From NCBI RefSeq assembly GCF_004358185.1, contig NZ_SMUV01000069.1:62001-126000 (forward strand): a stretch of 64,000 nucleotides of DNA, given 5' to 3'. Made by a program: the position numbers and the translations under genes. The notes under the pieces were generated by a model. The model did no database searches. It saw only the letters and a list, made by a program, of their open reading frames with translations, and had not been told where the DNA came from. Positions 27,488 through 36,253 of this stretch are shown one piece after another (the first letter of the stretch is position 1; every line of letters starts with the position of its first letter). The DNA is from Antarcticimicrobium luteum (GTDB lineage: Bacteria; Pseudomonadota; Alphaproteobacteria; Rhodobacterales; Rhodobacteraceae).

Positions 27488-28546
27488 ATGAGCGACGGTA
27501 TGCGCTGCATGTGGATGCGGGGGGGCACCTCCAAGGGCGGCTATTTTCTGGCTGAGGATTTGCCACAAGATGTGGCGGCGCGCGACGCGGCGCTGCTGGA
27601 GATCATGGGCAGCCCGGATCCGCGCCAGATCGACGGCATGGGCGGCGGCGATCCGCTGACCTCCAAGGTGGCGGTGGTGAAGCGCTCGGAGCGGCCGGGC
27701 GTCGATGTGGATTACCTGTTCCTGCAGGTCTTCGTCGACCGCGCGGTGGTGACCGACGCGCAGAACTGCGGCAACATCCTGGCCGGGGTCGGCCCCTTTG
27801 CCATCGAACGCGGGCTGGTTGCGGCTCAGGACGGCGAGACGCCGGTGACAATCTATATGGAAAACACCGGCCAGGTGGCCGAGGCGCGGGTGCAGACGCC
27901 GGGCGGCACGGTCACCTACGCGGGTGAGGCGCGGATCGACGGGGTGCCGGGCAGCTCGGCGCCGGTGCCCATCGTGTTCCGCGACACCGCCGGATCGAGC
28001 TGCGGCGCGCTGCTGCCTACCGGCAATGCGGTGGATGTGGTCGATGGCTTTGAGGTCACCATGATCGACAACGGCATGCCCTGCGTGGTGCTAAGCGCCG
28101 CCGACATGGGGATTTCCGGCGAGGAGAGCCCCGAGGCGCTGGAAGCCGATATGGAGCTGCGCGCCAGGCTGGAGGCGATCCGGCTGGCCTGCGGCCCGCT
28201 GATGAATCTTGGAGATGTCACCGACAAATCGGTGCCCAAGATAACCATGGTGAGCGCGCCGCGCGACGGCGGCGCCATCGCCACCCGCACCTTTATCCCG
28301 CATCGCTGCCACAAGGCGATCGGTGTGCTGGGCGCGGTCAGCGTCGCTACCGCCTCCCTGATCGAGGGCACGCCTGCCCATGCGCTGGCCGAAACCGGCG
28401 AGGGTGATGAACGCAGCCTTGCGGTAGAGCACCCCACTGGCGAGATGACCGTGGTCGCCAAGCTGGACGCGGCGGGAACGGTGGAGAGCGCTGGCATCCT
28501 GCGCACCGCGCGCAAGCTGATGGACGGGGTGGCCTTCCCGCTCTGA
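27488..28546 (+). CDS. galD: 4-oxalomesaconate tautomerase (GalD/PrpF family)
   Basis: 352-aa PrpF-fold isomerase. GalD interconverts the keto and enol forms of 4-oxalomesaconate before hydration by GalB. Family features: MRCMWMRGGTSKGGYFL (the MRGGTSKG signature), GMGGGDPLTSKVAVV, QNCGNILAGVGPFAIERGL (catalytic Cys region) and NGMPCVVL. ATG 27488 follows GGAGAAGG; a GTG at 27482 is in frame. It is 94 bases after galC and ends five bases before the convergent AttH-like gene. The tautomerase, hydratase and aldolase form a complete lower route, but no ring-cleavage dioxygenase is in the window. Confidence 0.88.
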   Translation: MSDGMRCMWMRGGTSKGGYFLAEDLPQDVAARDAALLEIMGSPDPRQIDGMGGGDPLTSKVAVVKRSERPGVDVDYLFLQVFVDRAVVTDAQNCGNILAGVGPFAIERGLVAAQDGETPVTIYMENTGQVAEARVQTPGGTVTYAGEARIDGVPGSSAPVPIVFRDTAGSSCGALLPTGNAVDVVDGFEVTMIDNGMPCVVLSAADMGISGEESPEALEADMELRARLEAIRLACGPLMNLGDVTDKSVPKITMVSAPRDGGAIATRTFIPHRCHKAIGVLGAVSVATASLIEGTPAHALAETGEGDERSLAVEHPTGEMTVVAKLDAAGTVESAGILRTARKLMDGVAFPL

Positions 28547-28551
28547 CCCGC

Positions 28552-29604
28552 TCACTCGTAGCCGGTCATTTCCAGATAGCCGCGGCCGCCGTGGCTGCCG
28601 GAAACGCGCACCGGCCCCTCCCAATAGGCGAAACTGGTGTCCATCCAGCTTTGCGCGTTGAGGGCGGAAACCTCCACATCCAGCCCGCGTTCCGGCAGGG
28701 TGACGCGCCAGCGGATCGGCAATGTGCGACCGGCGACAGTGGCCTCCTCCAGCGGGTCGGCCTGAAACGCGCCGGGGGCGAGCGGCGTGGCGCGCCCATC
28801 CGGCGCGATCCAGGTGCCGGAGGTGAAATCGCCGCGCGCGCCCCTCAGGCGGAAGCCCATCAGCCGCGCACCGGTCTCGAAACTCAGCGAAAACCAGTCC
28901 CAGCCGCTCTGGTCCGCCGCCAGTGGCTGCGATGACCATTCGCGGTCGAGCCAGCCTTGCCCGGTCACGGCGACCGGTCCGGAGGGCAGGGTGAGCGTGC
29001 CGGCGATGCGGTAATGCGGCTGGGAATAGTAATGGCTGGCCTGTCCGTCGGCGGATTTGACCGAGTACCCGTTGCGGCCGTGCAGCACCAGCGGACCCTG
29101 CGCGCTCAGCGTCAGGTCATAGGCGAACGCGGTGCCGCGCGCGGTGAGCTGGAGCTTGCGCAGGTCATCGTCGCCGGCCATCCGCCAGTCGTCGATCCAG
29201 GCCTCGAACGGGGCGGTATCAACGCCCGCCTGGCCGATACCGCCGCGCGCCAGACGTTCGGCGAAATAATGGCTCTCCGGCGTGGTGGCGGCGGCGTGGC
29301 CCATCCAGATCTGCGGGCTGGCCCAGCCCTCCGCCTCTCTCGGCGCGAGGGCGGAGCGGAACAGTGTCCATTGCACGCCGTAGTCGATGTTGTCGGGTCC
29401 GGTGAGATTGGCGGTCAGGTACCACCATTCGATGCGGAAATCGGGATGGGGGCCATGATCGTGGGGGAAGGTCAGGCGCGTTTCCGGGCCGGGGCTGGAA
29501 AACCCCTCGGCGGCGGTGCTGCCCATCCCGGCAAAGCCCTGGGCGGCGGCAGGCAGTCCCGCCAGCAGTGTCAGGATCAGGCAAAGGGCCAGTCTAGCGG
29601 GCAT
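28552..29604 (-). CDS. AttH/CrtC-like exported lipocalin-fold protein
   Basis: 350-aa protein with a signal peptide (LALCLILTLLAGLPAAAQG) and two lipocalin-like lobes typical of the AttH/carotenoid 1,2-hydratase family: FRIEWWYLTANL, NIDYGVQWTLFRSAL, QGWLDREWSS, WDWFSLSFETGARLM and SYWEGPVRVSG-like ending (FAYWEGPVRVSGSHG). It is the last gene of a three-gene exporter operon, overlapping the permease gene by 11 bases, as in attEFGH of Agrobacterium. It is periplasmic, probably handling a lipophilic molecule moved by the partner transporter. A carotenoid hydratase role is unlikely with no carotenoid genes here. Confidence 0.85.
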   Translation of the reverse strand: MPARLALCLILTLLAGLPAAAQGFAGMGSTAAEGFSSPGPETRLTFPHDHGPHPDFRIEWWYLTANLTGPDNIDYGVQWTLFRSALAPREAEGWASPQIWMGHAAATTPESHYFAERLARGGIGQAGVDTAPFEAWIDDWRMAGDDDLRKLQLTARGTAFAYDLTLSAQGPLVLHGRNGYSVKSADGQASHYYSQPHYRIAGTLTLPSGPVAVTGQGWLDREWSSQPLAADQSGWDWFSLSFETGARLMGFRLRGARGDFTSGTWIAPDGRATPLAPGAFQADPLEEATVAGRTLPIRWRVTLPERGLDVEVSALNAQSWMDTSFAYWEGPVRVSGSHGGRGYLEMTGYE

Positions 29605-32008
29605 TGGCGAAGACCTTGAGCAGTTCCGTGGGCGGCAGGCGGTAAAGCCTCCGCGCGGGCAGGGCGGCGGCGAGCCCGGCGGCGACCAGCGCCAGCACGA
29701 ACAGCCGCAGCCAGTCGACCGGGAACAGGTACATCGGCAGCCGCCAGCCGAAGGCCTGCACGTTGATCACCGCCAGAAGCGCCCAGGCCAGAACCAGCCC
29801 CAGCGGCAGCGCCAGCAGCGCGGTGATGGCGGCGAGCAGCACGCTGCGCGCCAGTTCCAGCCGCGCCAGCTGGCCGCGGGTCATCCCCAGTGCCCAGACC
29901 GGCGCCAGTTGCGGCAGGCGCAGTGACCACAGCGTCAGCAGGCTGGTCAGGATGGCGAAACCCGCCACGCCCAGCGTCAGCAGGTTGAGCGCGCCGGTCA
30001 CCACGAAGGTTTTGTCGAACACAGCCAGCGACTGCGCCTTGAGCCCCGCCTGATCGATCAGGGCGCTGGCGGGCAGGTCGAACGCCGTTCGCAGATCGCG
30101 GATCAGGTCCGGCACCTGGCCCGGGTCGAGGCGGACGCCGAAGCGGCGGTTGGGCACGGCGCTTGCATGGGCAAGCAGCGCGGGCAGGGCCACGATGGCC
30201 TGTCCGGTGGGATTGCCGTAGTCCGAATAGACCCCGGCGACGGGCAGGGTCCAGCCCGGGGCCAATTGCACGTCGTCGCCGGACCAAAGAGCGGCGCTGC
30301 GGGCAAGCTGTTCGTTGATGAAGACCGCAGCGCCGGCGTTCACCCGGTCCCAGGCGTTCGGGGTCTGCTCCAGCAGTGGCCAGTTCCGGCTGTAGGTGGG
30401 GTGATCGACCACGCCGTAAACGGTGACCGGGACGCCCTGCACCGTGAACTCCGCCGAGCGGATCGGCAGCACCGCGTCGCTGCGCGGGATCAGCCATTCG
30501 GCGATCCGGGCGCCCTGGGCATCGTCGCGGGCGGTCAGGTAAAGCTCGGACACCAGCCGCTGGTCCAGCCAGCCGGTAAAGGTGAGCCGGAAGCTGGAAA
30601 CCATGGTGCCGACGCCGATATTTGCCGCCAGCGCCAGCAGCAGCGCCATCAGCGCCAGTCCGATGCCGGGAAGCTGCGCCCGCATATCGGCCCAGATCCA
30701 GTCGCCCACCGGGCCGCGCGCGAACCGCCGTCCGAGACGCAGCACCAGACCCAATGTCGGCGGCAGCAGAAGCGCCGCGCCCAGCATGATCCCGGCAATC
30801 AGGGCGAAACCGCCGATCAGCCCCTTGACCGGCCCCAGCGCCGCGACGCCCGCCGCGATCAGCCCCAGCCCGGTCAGCGCCATCCGGCGCTCGCCCCGCG
30901 CGGCGCGCTGGGCCCAGGCCTGCAACCCCGGCGCGGAGAGCAGCGGCATCCGCGTCATCCGCCACAGCGCCTGGGCGCTTGCCAACCCGGTGCCGGTCAG
31001 CGCCATTGCAAGCCCGCCCAGAACCCAGGACGGGCGCAGCGACAGCCCGCCCGCCACGGGCGCGCCATAGAGCCCGCGCAGGGTGGCGGCGACGTCGGGC
31101 AGCAGCGCGGCGGCGACCAGATAGCCCAGAACCAGCCCCAGCGCCCCGCCGATCAGCGCCAGAACCAGAAGCTCGCCCAGCATCAGGCCGGTCAGCAGCC
31201 GCAGCGACAGGCCGAGGGCGCGCAGGGTGCGCACCATGGCGCGGCGTTGCTCGAAGGCGAGGCCGACGGTGCCATGGACGATGAACAGCCCCACGGCAAA
31301 GGACAGCAGCCCGAAGGCGGTGAGGTTGAGGTGGAAACTGTCGGTCAGCCGCGCGGTATCGGTGCCAGTGCGCGACGGGCGGCGCTGAAGGTCGGGGGCA
31401 AGCTGCTCAAGCGGCGTCAGGCCGGCGGGCTGACCCGGAAGGATCAGCAGCCGGTCGATCTGGCCCGGTCTGGCCAGCAGGCGTTCGGCGACGCCGATGT
31501 CGGTCAGCACCAGGCCCGGCGGGACGCGGTCGCTGGCGTGGACCGCCGGCAGGCCGGGGGTGGCCGAGAGCGTGGCGGCAAGCGCCGGCGCGGCAAAGAG
31601 GAGGCCGCCGCGCGCCAGCATCTGCGCAAGCGTTTCGGGGTCGCCTTCCGTCGCCGCCTCCAGCGCGGGCAGGGGCGGATGGCTGAGCGGGTCGAGGCCC
31701 AGCACACTCACCCGGTCCTCGCCCAATCGCGCGCGCCCCTCCAGCACCGGCGAGAGCTGCCAGCCGGCGCGGCGCAGTTCGACATAGCGGGCCAACGGGA
31801 TCGGGCCGCCCGGCGCCTCCAGCACGTCCAGCCCGCCGGCGCCGATCTGGGTCGCGGCACGGGCATAGCTGGCGCGCGCCTCGGCATTGATCGCCTGCAC
31901 CGCAGACCACAGCGCGGTGGCCAGCGCCAGCCCGGCCAGCAGGGTCGCCAGTTGCAGCGGATGCCGCCGCCAGTGCGATCCCAGCGCCTGAAGCGCGGCG
32001 GCGATCAT
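29594..32008 (-). CDS. FtsX-type ABC permease (AttF/G- or LolCE-like)
   Basis: 804-aa inner-membrane permease with two FtsX halves: each has an N- or mid-region periplasmic (MacB-like) domain and a bundle of membrane helices (about ten in total). The first half reads MIAAALQALGSHWRRHPLQLA with helices after residue ~225; the second half has WADMRAQLPGIGLALMALLLAL and ends with RRLYRLPPTELLKVFANA. Its length fits a fused two-half permease of the attFG type. It overlaps the ATPase gene by ATGA. Such mechanotransmission transporters work on lipids or lipoproteins from the periplasmic side rather than by transmembrane transport proper. Confidence 0.87.
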   Translation of the reverse strand: MIAAALQALGSHWRRHPLQLATLLAGLALATALWSAVQAINAEARASYARAATQIGAGGLDVLEAPGGPIPLARYVELRRAGWQLSPVLEGRARLGEDRVSVLGLDPLSHPPLPALEAATEGDPETLAQMLARGGLLFAAPALAATLSATPGLPAVHASDRVPPGLVLTDIGVAERLLARPGQIDRLLILPGQPAGLTPLEQLAPDLQRRPSRTGTDTARLTDSFHLNLTAFGLLSFAVGLFIVHGTVGLAFEQRRAMVRTLRALGLSLRLLTGLMLGELLVLALIGGALGLVLGYLVAAALLPDVAATLRGLYGAPVAGGLSLRPSWVLGGLAMALTGTGLASAQALWRMTRMPLLSAPGLQAWAQRAARGERRMALTGLGLIAAGVAALGPVKGLIGGFALIAGIMLGAALLLPPTLGLVLRLGRRFARGPVGDWIWADMRAQLPGIGLALMALLLALAANIGVGTMVSSFRLTFTGWLDQRLVSELYLTARDDAQGARIAEWLIPRSDAVLPIRSAEFTVQGVPVTVYGVVDHPTYSRNWPLLEQTPNAWDRVNAGAAVFINEQLARSAALWSGDDVQLAPGWTLPVAGVYSDYGNPTGQAIVALPALLAHASAVPNRRFGVRLDPGQVPDLIRDLRTAFDLPASALIDQAGLKAQSLAVFDKTFVVTGALNLLTLGVAGFAILTSLLTLWSLRLPQLAPVWALGMTRGQLARLELARSVLLAAITALLALPLGLVLAWALLAVINVQAFGWRLPMYLFPVDWLRLFVLALVAAGLAAALPARRLYRLPPTELLKVFANAR

Positions 32009-32652
32009 GCGATGCGCCCGCCGCGCAGATGGGCGCGCAGATCCAGCCGCGCTGCGACCCGTTCGGAATGGGTGACGAGGAAGAGGGCCGTGCCGCTGTC
32101 GCGCACCAGATCCAGCATCAGCGCCATCACCGCCGCGCTGGCGGTCTCGTCCAGATTGCCGGTGGGCTCGTCCGCCAGCAGCAGATCGGGCCGTGCCGCC
32201 AGCGCCCGGCCGATGGCCACCCGCTGCTGCTGCCCGCCGGAGAGTTGCTCGGGATAGCGTCCGGTCAGATCGCCGAGCCCAAGCCGGTCGGTCAGCTCAT
32301 GGGTCCAGGCCGGGTCGTGGCGCCCCGCCAGCCGGGCGTGAAAGCTCAGGTTCTGGCCCACTGTCAGCGAAGGGATCAGATTGAACTGTTGAAAAACCAA
32401 CGCCACGCGCGAGCGCCGCAGCGCCGCGCGGCCGGTATCGTCGAGCCCGGAGAGCGGCGTTCCGCAGAGCGTGATCTCGCCGCTGTCGAAGCTGTCGAGC
32501 GCCCCGGCAAGATGCAAAAGCGTGCTCTTGCCGCTGCCGCTTTCGCCGGTCAGCGCCAGGGTCTGGCCCGCATCGAGGGAGAGCGACACACCCTGAAGAA
32601 CCGGACGCGCGCCGGGATAGGTCTTGGTGACATCCTCAATCTGCAGCAGCAT
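32005..32652 (-). CDS. LolD/MacB-type ABC exporter ATP-binding protein
   Basis: 215-aa ATPase with Walker A GESGSGKST, Q-loop VFQQFNLIPSLTV, signature LSGGQQQRVAIGRALA, Walker B LLLADEPTGNLDE and VTHSERVAARLD. The DEPTGNLDE text is characteristic of the LolD/MacB subfamily. ATG 32652 is preferred (AAGGGG upstream and a normal MLLQIEDVTKTYPGARP start); an in-frame ATG at 32700 is possible. It energises the FtsX-type permease encoded next in the operon. Confidence 0.93.
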   Translation of the reverse strand: MLLQIEDVTKTYPGARPVLQGVSLSLDAGQTLALTGESGSGKSTLLHLAGALDSFDSGEITLCGTPLSGLDDTGRAALRRSRVALVFQQFNLIPSLTVGQNLSFHARLAGRHDPAWTHELTDRLGLGDLTGRYPEQLSGGQQQRVAIGRALAARPDLLLADEPTGNLDETASAAVMALMLDLVRDSGTALFLVTHSERVAARLDLRAHLRGGRIA

Positions 32653-32837
32653 GGCGGCCCCTTGTCCGGCGCGATTGCGCCCCGTTTCCGACCCTGACAT
32701 CAATTGGCTCTGGCCGCGCCGCTGTCCACCCCTGGACCGGCGGTTCGGCGGTTTCGCGCGTTTCGCCGCAAGCGGGCAGCCGCCGTCGGCAGCCGGGACC
32801 ATTGACGCCGGGCCGCGATCCGGCTGATCTGTCCGGC

Positions 32838-33176
32838 ATGACTCGCTCGCTCCTGTTCCTGCTGCCGCTGCTGGCCGGCCCGCTCTGTGCCTTTCCGGCC
32901 TTGGCGGAGGACCGCGAGGCTGCCTGCCGCGCCCAGGCCGAACGGGTCAGCGGGTATCGTCTGCGGGCACCGGAGGTCGACGCGGGCGGGGTGACCCTGC
33001 GGCTGGGCGGCTCGGTCGCCCTGGGGGTGTCGCGCAGCCAGGGCGCACCGGCACCGACCGCGCCGCCCTTCGCCGGAGCGGCGCATCGGGAGCGGTTCGA
33101 GGCCGAGCGAAACCGCAAACGTGCTGAACACTATCAGCGCCTGTTCGACGATTGCATGGGTGCAGCTCAGGATTAA
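32838..33176 (+). CDS. Small exported protein, unknown function
   Basis: 112-aa protein with a signal peptide (MTRSLLFLLPLLAGPLCAFP, cleavage near ALA-ED). The mature part has two cysteines (in AACRAQ and FDDCMG) and a charged helical C-terminal half (RERFEAERNRKRAEHYQRL). The Cys pair at the two ends of the mature chain could form a disulfide. It is divergent from the exporter operon and I do not recognise a family. An upstream in-frame GTG/ATG would add 12 residues before the signal peptide and is less likely. Confidence 0.6.
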   Translation: MTRSLLFLLPLLAGPLCAFPALAEDREAACRAQAERVSGYRLRAPEVDAGGVTLRLGGSVALGVSRSQGAPAPTAPPFAGAAHRERFEAERNRKRAEHYQRLFDDCMGAAQD

Positions 33177-33182
33177 ATGACA

Positions 33183-33238
33183 CTTTAAGAGCGTGTGAAT
33201 ATCGTTTTATAGCGATGAAATAATACGGCCTCTTAAAG
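33183..33238. repeat. Inverted repeat at the convergent junction with cls
   Basis: Perfect 9-bp arms CTTTAAGAG (33183-33191) and CTCTTAAAG (33230-33238) enclose a 38-base AT-rich loop with an inner ATCG/CGAT dyad. The right arm overlaps the stop codon of the cardiolipin synthase gene. There is no long T-run, but its position between two convergent genes suggests a bidirectional transcription-end or mRNA-stability element. Confidence 0.45.
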
Positions 33239-34669
33239 CAAAGGTGAAAACAGTCGCGCCACCGGCGCGCCGTAGCGAACAAACGGCGATTGCTCGGCGA
33301 TTCCTGCCGTCATCTGATAGCTGTTTTCGAGATCTGCCCGCAGCATGGCGTCGACCCGGCCGGCGAAATCGGCGTCGAAGAACAGCGCCATCGCCTCGAA
33401 ATTCAGGCGGAAGGACCGGTTGTCGAGGTTGGTTGTCCCCACCGCCGCGATGGTGTCATCGACGACAAACGCCTTTTGGTGCATGAACCCGCTGGTATAG
33501 CGAAAGACGCGCACACCGGCCTCGGTGATGCCATCGAAATAGGCCCAGGCGGCCAGCCAGGGCATCCAGTGGTCGCTGCGTTCGGGTACCAGCAGCCGCA
33601 CATCGACGCCGCGCAGCGCCGCATGGCGCAACGCGCTGACGATGTCGGTGTCGGGCACGAAATAGGGCGAGGCGATCCAGACCCGTTTTTTCGCCGCGGC
33701 AATGGCGGAAAAGAACAGCAGGCCGCCGGTTTCGGTCTCGTCCCCCGGACCGGTGGCGACGATCAGCCCGGTGGCGTCCGCCCGGTCGGGCGGCGCATTC
33801 CAGTTCAGGTCGGCGAAGGGGGACGCGTCAGTCATGTCGCCATTGGCGTCACCGGTGATCCAGTGCCAGTCCTCAAGAAAGATCAGCTGGAGCTGCGACA
33901 CCACGGGCCCGCGCAGCCGCACATGGGTGTCGCGCCAGGCGCCATAGGCCGGTTTGCGCCCCATGTATTCATCGCCCACGTTGAAGCCGCCGGTGAACCC
34001 GGTCTCGCCGTCGACGATCAGGCTCTTTCGGTGGTTGCGGTAGTTGATCTGGAACCGGAACCGGGGCGCGCGCGACCGTTTCCGGTGCGCCACATCGACC
34101 CCGGCGGCGCGCAACCGGGCGAAATAGCGGCTGGGCAGACCGAAACTGCCCACCGCGTCGGTCATCACCCGCACCCGCACACCGCGCGCGGCGGCGGCGA
34201 TCAGCCGGTCCTGAAAGGCGCGGCCAAGCGCATCGTTGCGGATGATATAGAACTGCACCAGCACATAAGAGTGCGCCGCGTCGATGGCGGCGAACATGGC
34301 GTCAAAGGCGGCGGCGCCGTCGATCAGCAACTCGGCCCCGTTGCCGCTGATCGCCGGCATGTTGGCGCAATACTCGAACGGGGCCAGGTTGACCCGGGTC
34401 CGTTCGGGGTCGGGGGCGTTGCGGGCTGCGAAATCGCGCAGCGCCTCGACCACCTGGCGCGCCTCGCGGCGCGAGATGATATAGCCGCGCAGCCGGTGAT
34501 GGCCCAGGAACAGATAGGCCGGCACCGCCGCAAAGGGCAGGGCGAGCAGGAACACCACCCAGCCCACGGACCCCTGCGCCGTGCGCGCGGTGGCGGCGGC
34601 GCGAAAGGCGAACAGGACCGACACGAGATAAAGCGCGGCAACAGCCACGCTGCCCATCATGACCCACAT
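33233..34669 (-). CDS. cls: Cardiolipin synthase (phospholipase D superfamily)
   Basis: 478-aa membrane enzyme that condenses two phosphatidylglycerol molecules to cardiolipin. Two N-terminal membrane helices (VAVAALYLVSVLFAF and VGWVVFLLALPFAAVPAYLFL) precede two HKD catalytic motifs: HRKSLIVDGETGFTGGFNVGDEY and HQKAFVVDDTIAAVGTTNLDNRS, each with His-x-Lys-x4-Asp. The segment FYIIRNDALGRAFQDRLIAAAARG is typical of bacterial ClsA-type proteins, as is the length. The TAA stop lies within an inverted repeat. It is on the same strand as the downstream-facing small protein gene but separated by 65 bases. Confidence 0.93.
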   Translation of the reverse strand: MWVMMGSVAVAALYLVSVLFAFRAAATARTAQGSVGWVVFLLALPFAAVPAYLFLGHHRLRGYIISRREARQVVEALRDFAARNAPDPERTRVNLAPFEYCANMPAISGNGAELLIDGAAAFDAMFAAIDAAHSYVLVQFYIIRNDALGRAFQDRLIAAAARGVRVRVMTDAVGSFGLPSRYFARLRAAGVDVAHRKRSRAPRFRFQINYRNHRKSLIVDGETGFTGGFNVGDEYMGRKPAYGAWRDTHVRLRGPVVSQLQLIFLEDWHWITGDANGDMTDASPFADLNWNAPPDRADATGLIVATGPGDETETGGLLFFSAIAAAKKRVWIASPYFVPDTDIVSALRHAALRGVDVRLLVPERSDHWMPWLAAWAYFDGITEAGVRVFRYTSGFMHQKAFVVDDTIAAVGTTNLDNRSFRLNFEAMALFFDADFAGRVDAMLRADLENSYQMTAGIAEQSPFVRYGAPVARLFSPLL

Positions 34670-34734
34670 GCGCTCGGGCTCCGGTCAGGGATCGGGGCGT
34701 CCGCCACGGGACCAGGCGGACGGGTGAGGGCGGA

Positions 34735-34968
34735 TCAGGATTTTCGCAGCCGGTCGAAGGCGGTTTTCATCCGTAGGCCAAGCTCTTTCGCGGCATCGCC
34801 CACCTCTTCGGCGGATTTGTCGAGCTGGGTCTTATGGATAAATTTGTCCCAGTCCTTGACCAGTTCCTCCCATTCATCCTCGGCGTCTTTGCTGGCCAGA
34901 TGCAGTTGCAGTTTCAACTCGTCCCGGGTCTGTTTCAGTTTGGCGGTGAAATCGTCAAAATCGTTCAT
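34735..34968 (-). CDS. Small helical cytoplasmic protein
   Basis: 77 aa (MNDFDDFTAKLKQTRDELKL ...), almost entirely amphipathic helix with alternating charges (Asp/Glu/Lys about half the residues), and no membrane segment. A strong AGGAGG ribosome site just before ATG 34968 supports that it is real. The composition suggests a coiled coil or stress-type small protein rather than an enzyme. Divergent from the YihY-family gene; family unrecognised. Confidence 0.7.
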   Translation of the reverse strand: MNDFDDFTAKLKQTRDELKLQLHLASKDAEDEWEELVKDWDKFIHKTQLDKSAEEVGDAAKELGLRMKTAFDRLRKS

Positions 34969-35104
34969 TCCGTGCCTCCTGGTGCTGCGCCGGTCCGGCC
35001 CGGCGTTTCGGTCGCGGGCATCGTGCCTCTGATGGGATGCAAAGGCAACGGCCCAAAGCGGCGCGCTCTGGCAGCGGCGGGCGGCGGCGGTTAGGGTGCC
35101 AGCC

Positions 35105-35974
35105 ATGATGCCATCTGTTGCCATTCCCCTGCGCGGCCTGCGCGCCCTGATCCGCGCCGCGGCCCGGTTCGGCGACAAGGGCGGCTGGGTGATGAGCAGT
35201 CATGTGGCGATGTCGCTGATGATGGCGTTGTTTCCCTTTGTCCTTTTTGTGGTGGCGCTGGCCGGGTTCCTGTCGCGCGACGTGCCGGTGGACGATCTGT
35301 TCGAGCTGCTGTTCGGCTCCTGGCCGGAAGAGGTGGCGCAGCCCATCGAGCGGGAGCTGCGCGCGGTTCTGGCCGCCGCCGATTCGCGGCTGCTGACACT
35401 GGGGGGCGTGGTGGCGCTCTATTTCGCGTCCAACGGGGTGGATGCGGTGCGGGTGGCGATGACGCGGGCCTATCATGACACCGATCCGCGCCCATTCTGG
35501 CAGACGCGGCTTTTGTGTCTGGGGCTGGTGGTGGCCGGCGCGGCGCTGGTGCTGGCGGGGGTGGCGGTGGATCTGGTGCTGCCGCTCTATACCAACATGC
35601 TGCGCGCCGCGGTGCCGGGCGAGGTGACGTCCTGGTTTGCCGGCGTCGGCGTCAGCTGGCTTTTCGTCATCGCGATGCCGGTTCTGGGGGTGCTGGGTTT
35701 TCACCTGCTGCTGCCCGGGCGGCGGCACGGGATTCGCCAGATCCTGCCCGGGGTCGTGCTGACGCTGATGCTCTGGGCGCTGGCGGGCTGGGGGTTTTCG
35801 ATCTACATCGGCCGGTTCGCCAGCTATTCGGCGACCTATGCGGGGTTGGCGGGGGCGATGTCGGCGCTGATCTTTCTCTATCTCAACGCCGCGATCCTGA
35901 TCCTGGGGGCAGAGTTCAATGGCGCGCTGCTCGATGCGGGCCGGGAAAAAGAGCCGGCGTCGGAGCCGGGCTGA
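35105..35974 (+). CDS. YihY/virulence factor BrkB-family membrane protein
   Basis: 289-aa polytopic membrane protein with about six hydrophobic helices (for example MMALFPFVLFVVALAGFLS, LLTLGGVVALYFASNGVDAV, WLFVIAMPVLGVLGFHLLL). The SNGVDAVRVAMTRAYHDTDPR stretch and terminal FLYLNAAILILGAEFNGAL are family markers. Once annotated RNase BN, this family is not a nuclease; the function is unknown. ATG 35105 with AGGGTG upstream is preferred; GTG 35096 is an alternative. It is divergent from the small helical protein gene. Confidence 0.88.
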   Translation: MMPSVAIPLRGLRALIRAAARFGDKGGWVMSSHVAMSLMMALFPFVLFVVALAGFLSRDVPVDDLFELLFGSWPEEVAQPIERELRAVLAAADSRLLTLGGVVALYFASNGVDAVRVAMTRAYHDTDPRPFWQTRLLCLGLVVAGAALVLAGVAVDLVLPLYTNMLRAAVPGEVTSWFAGVGVSWLFVIAMPVLGVLGFHLLLPGRRHGIRQILPGVVLTLMLWALAGWGFSIYIGRFASYSATYAGLAGAMSALIFLYLNAAILILGAEFNGALLDAGREKEPASEPG

Positions 35975-36058
35975 TTTCCCCCGGATTGTCCGGTTTGCGC
36001 CTTATTGGCGGCGCGGTTGCGCGCCAGGCTGGGCGCACCCACCCGGATCGGACCCGCC

Positions 36059-36253
36059 ATGCACACCGATGAAACGCCCTGCCGTCACGCCCGCCTGTTC
36101 GCCCTGATCCATCAACAGGCGCGTGCCGAATACACCGCCCTTCGTCTGGTGCGGCGATCGAAACGGCCCCTGGCCGAGCCCACGACCGCACGTCTGTTGA
36201 CGCAGGCGGCCCGGTCCTGGTCCGACCCGGCGCAATCCGGGCAACGCGGCTGA
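36059..36253 (+). CDS. Possible small protein (hypothetical)
   Basis: 64-aa reading frame (MHTDETPCRHARLFALIHQQ ...) lying between the YihY gene and rlmE, with its stop directly abutting the rlmE stop at 36254. It is basic, Ala/Arg-rich, with one cysteine and no recognisable motif. There is no clear ribosome site, and composition could be translation of non-coding DNA. Kept as a low-confidence candidate because the frame fills an otherwise empty interval and closes exactly at the convergent junction. Confidence 0.3.
   Translation: MHTDETPCRHARLFALIHQQARAEYTALRLVRRSKRPLAEPTTARLLTQAARSWSDPAQSGQRG

Noticed and set aside
30167-32257. 696-codon + strand frame across the FtsX permease gene
   Set aside because: Gln/Arg/His-rich antisense translation, no signal or motif; the - strand gene has both FtsX halves and overlaps with its operon partners.
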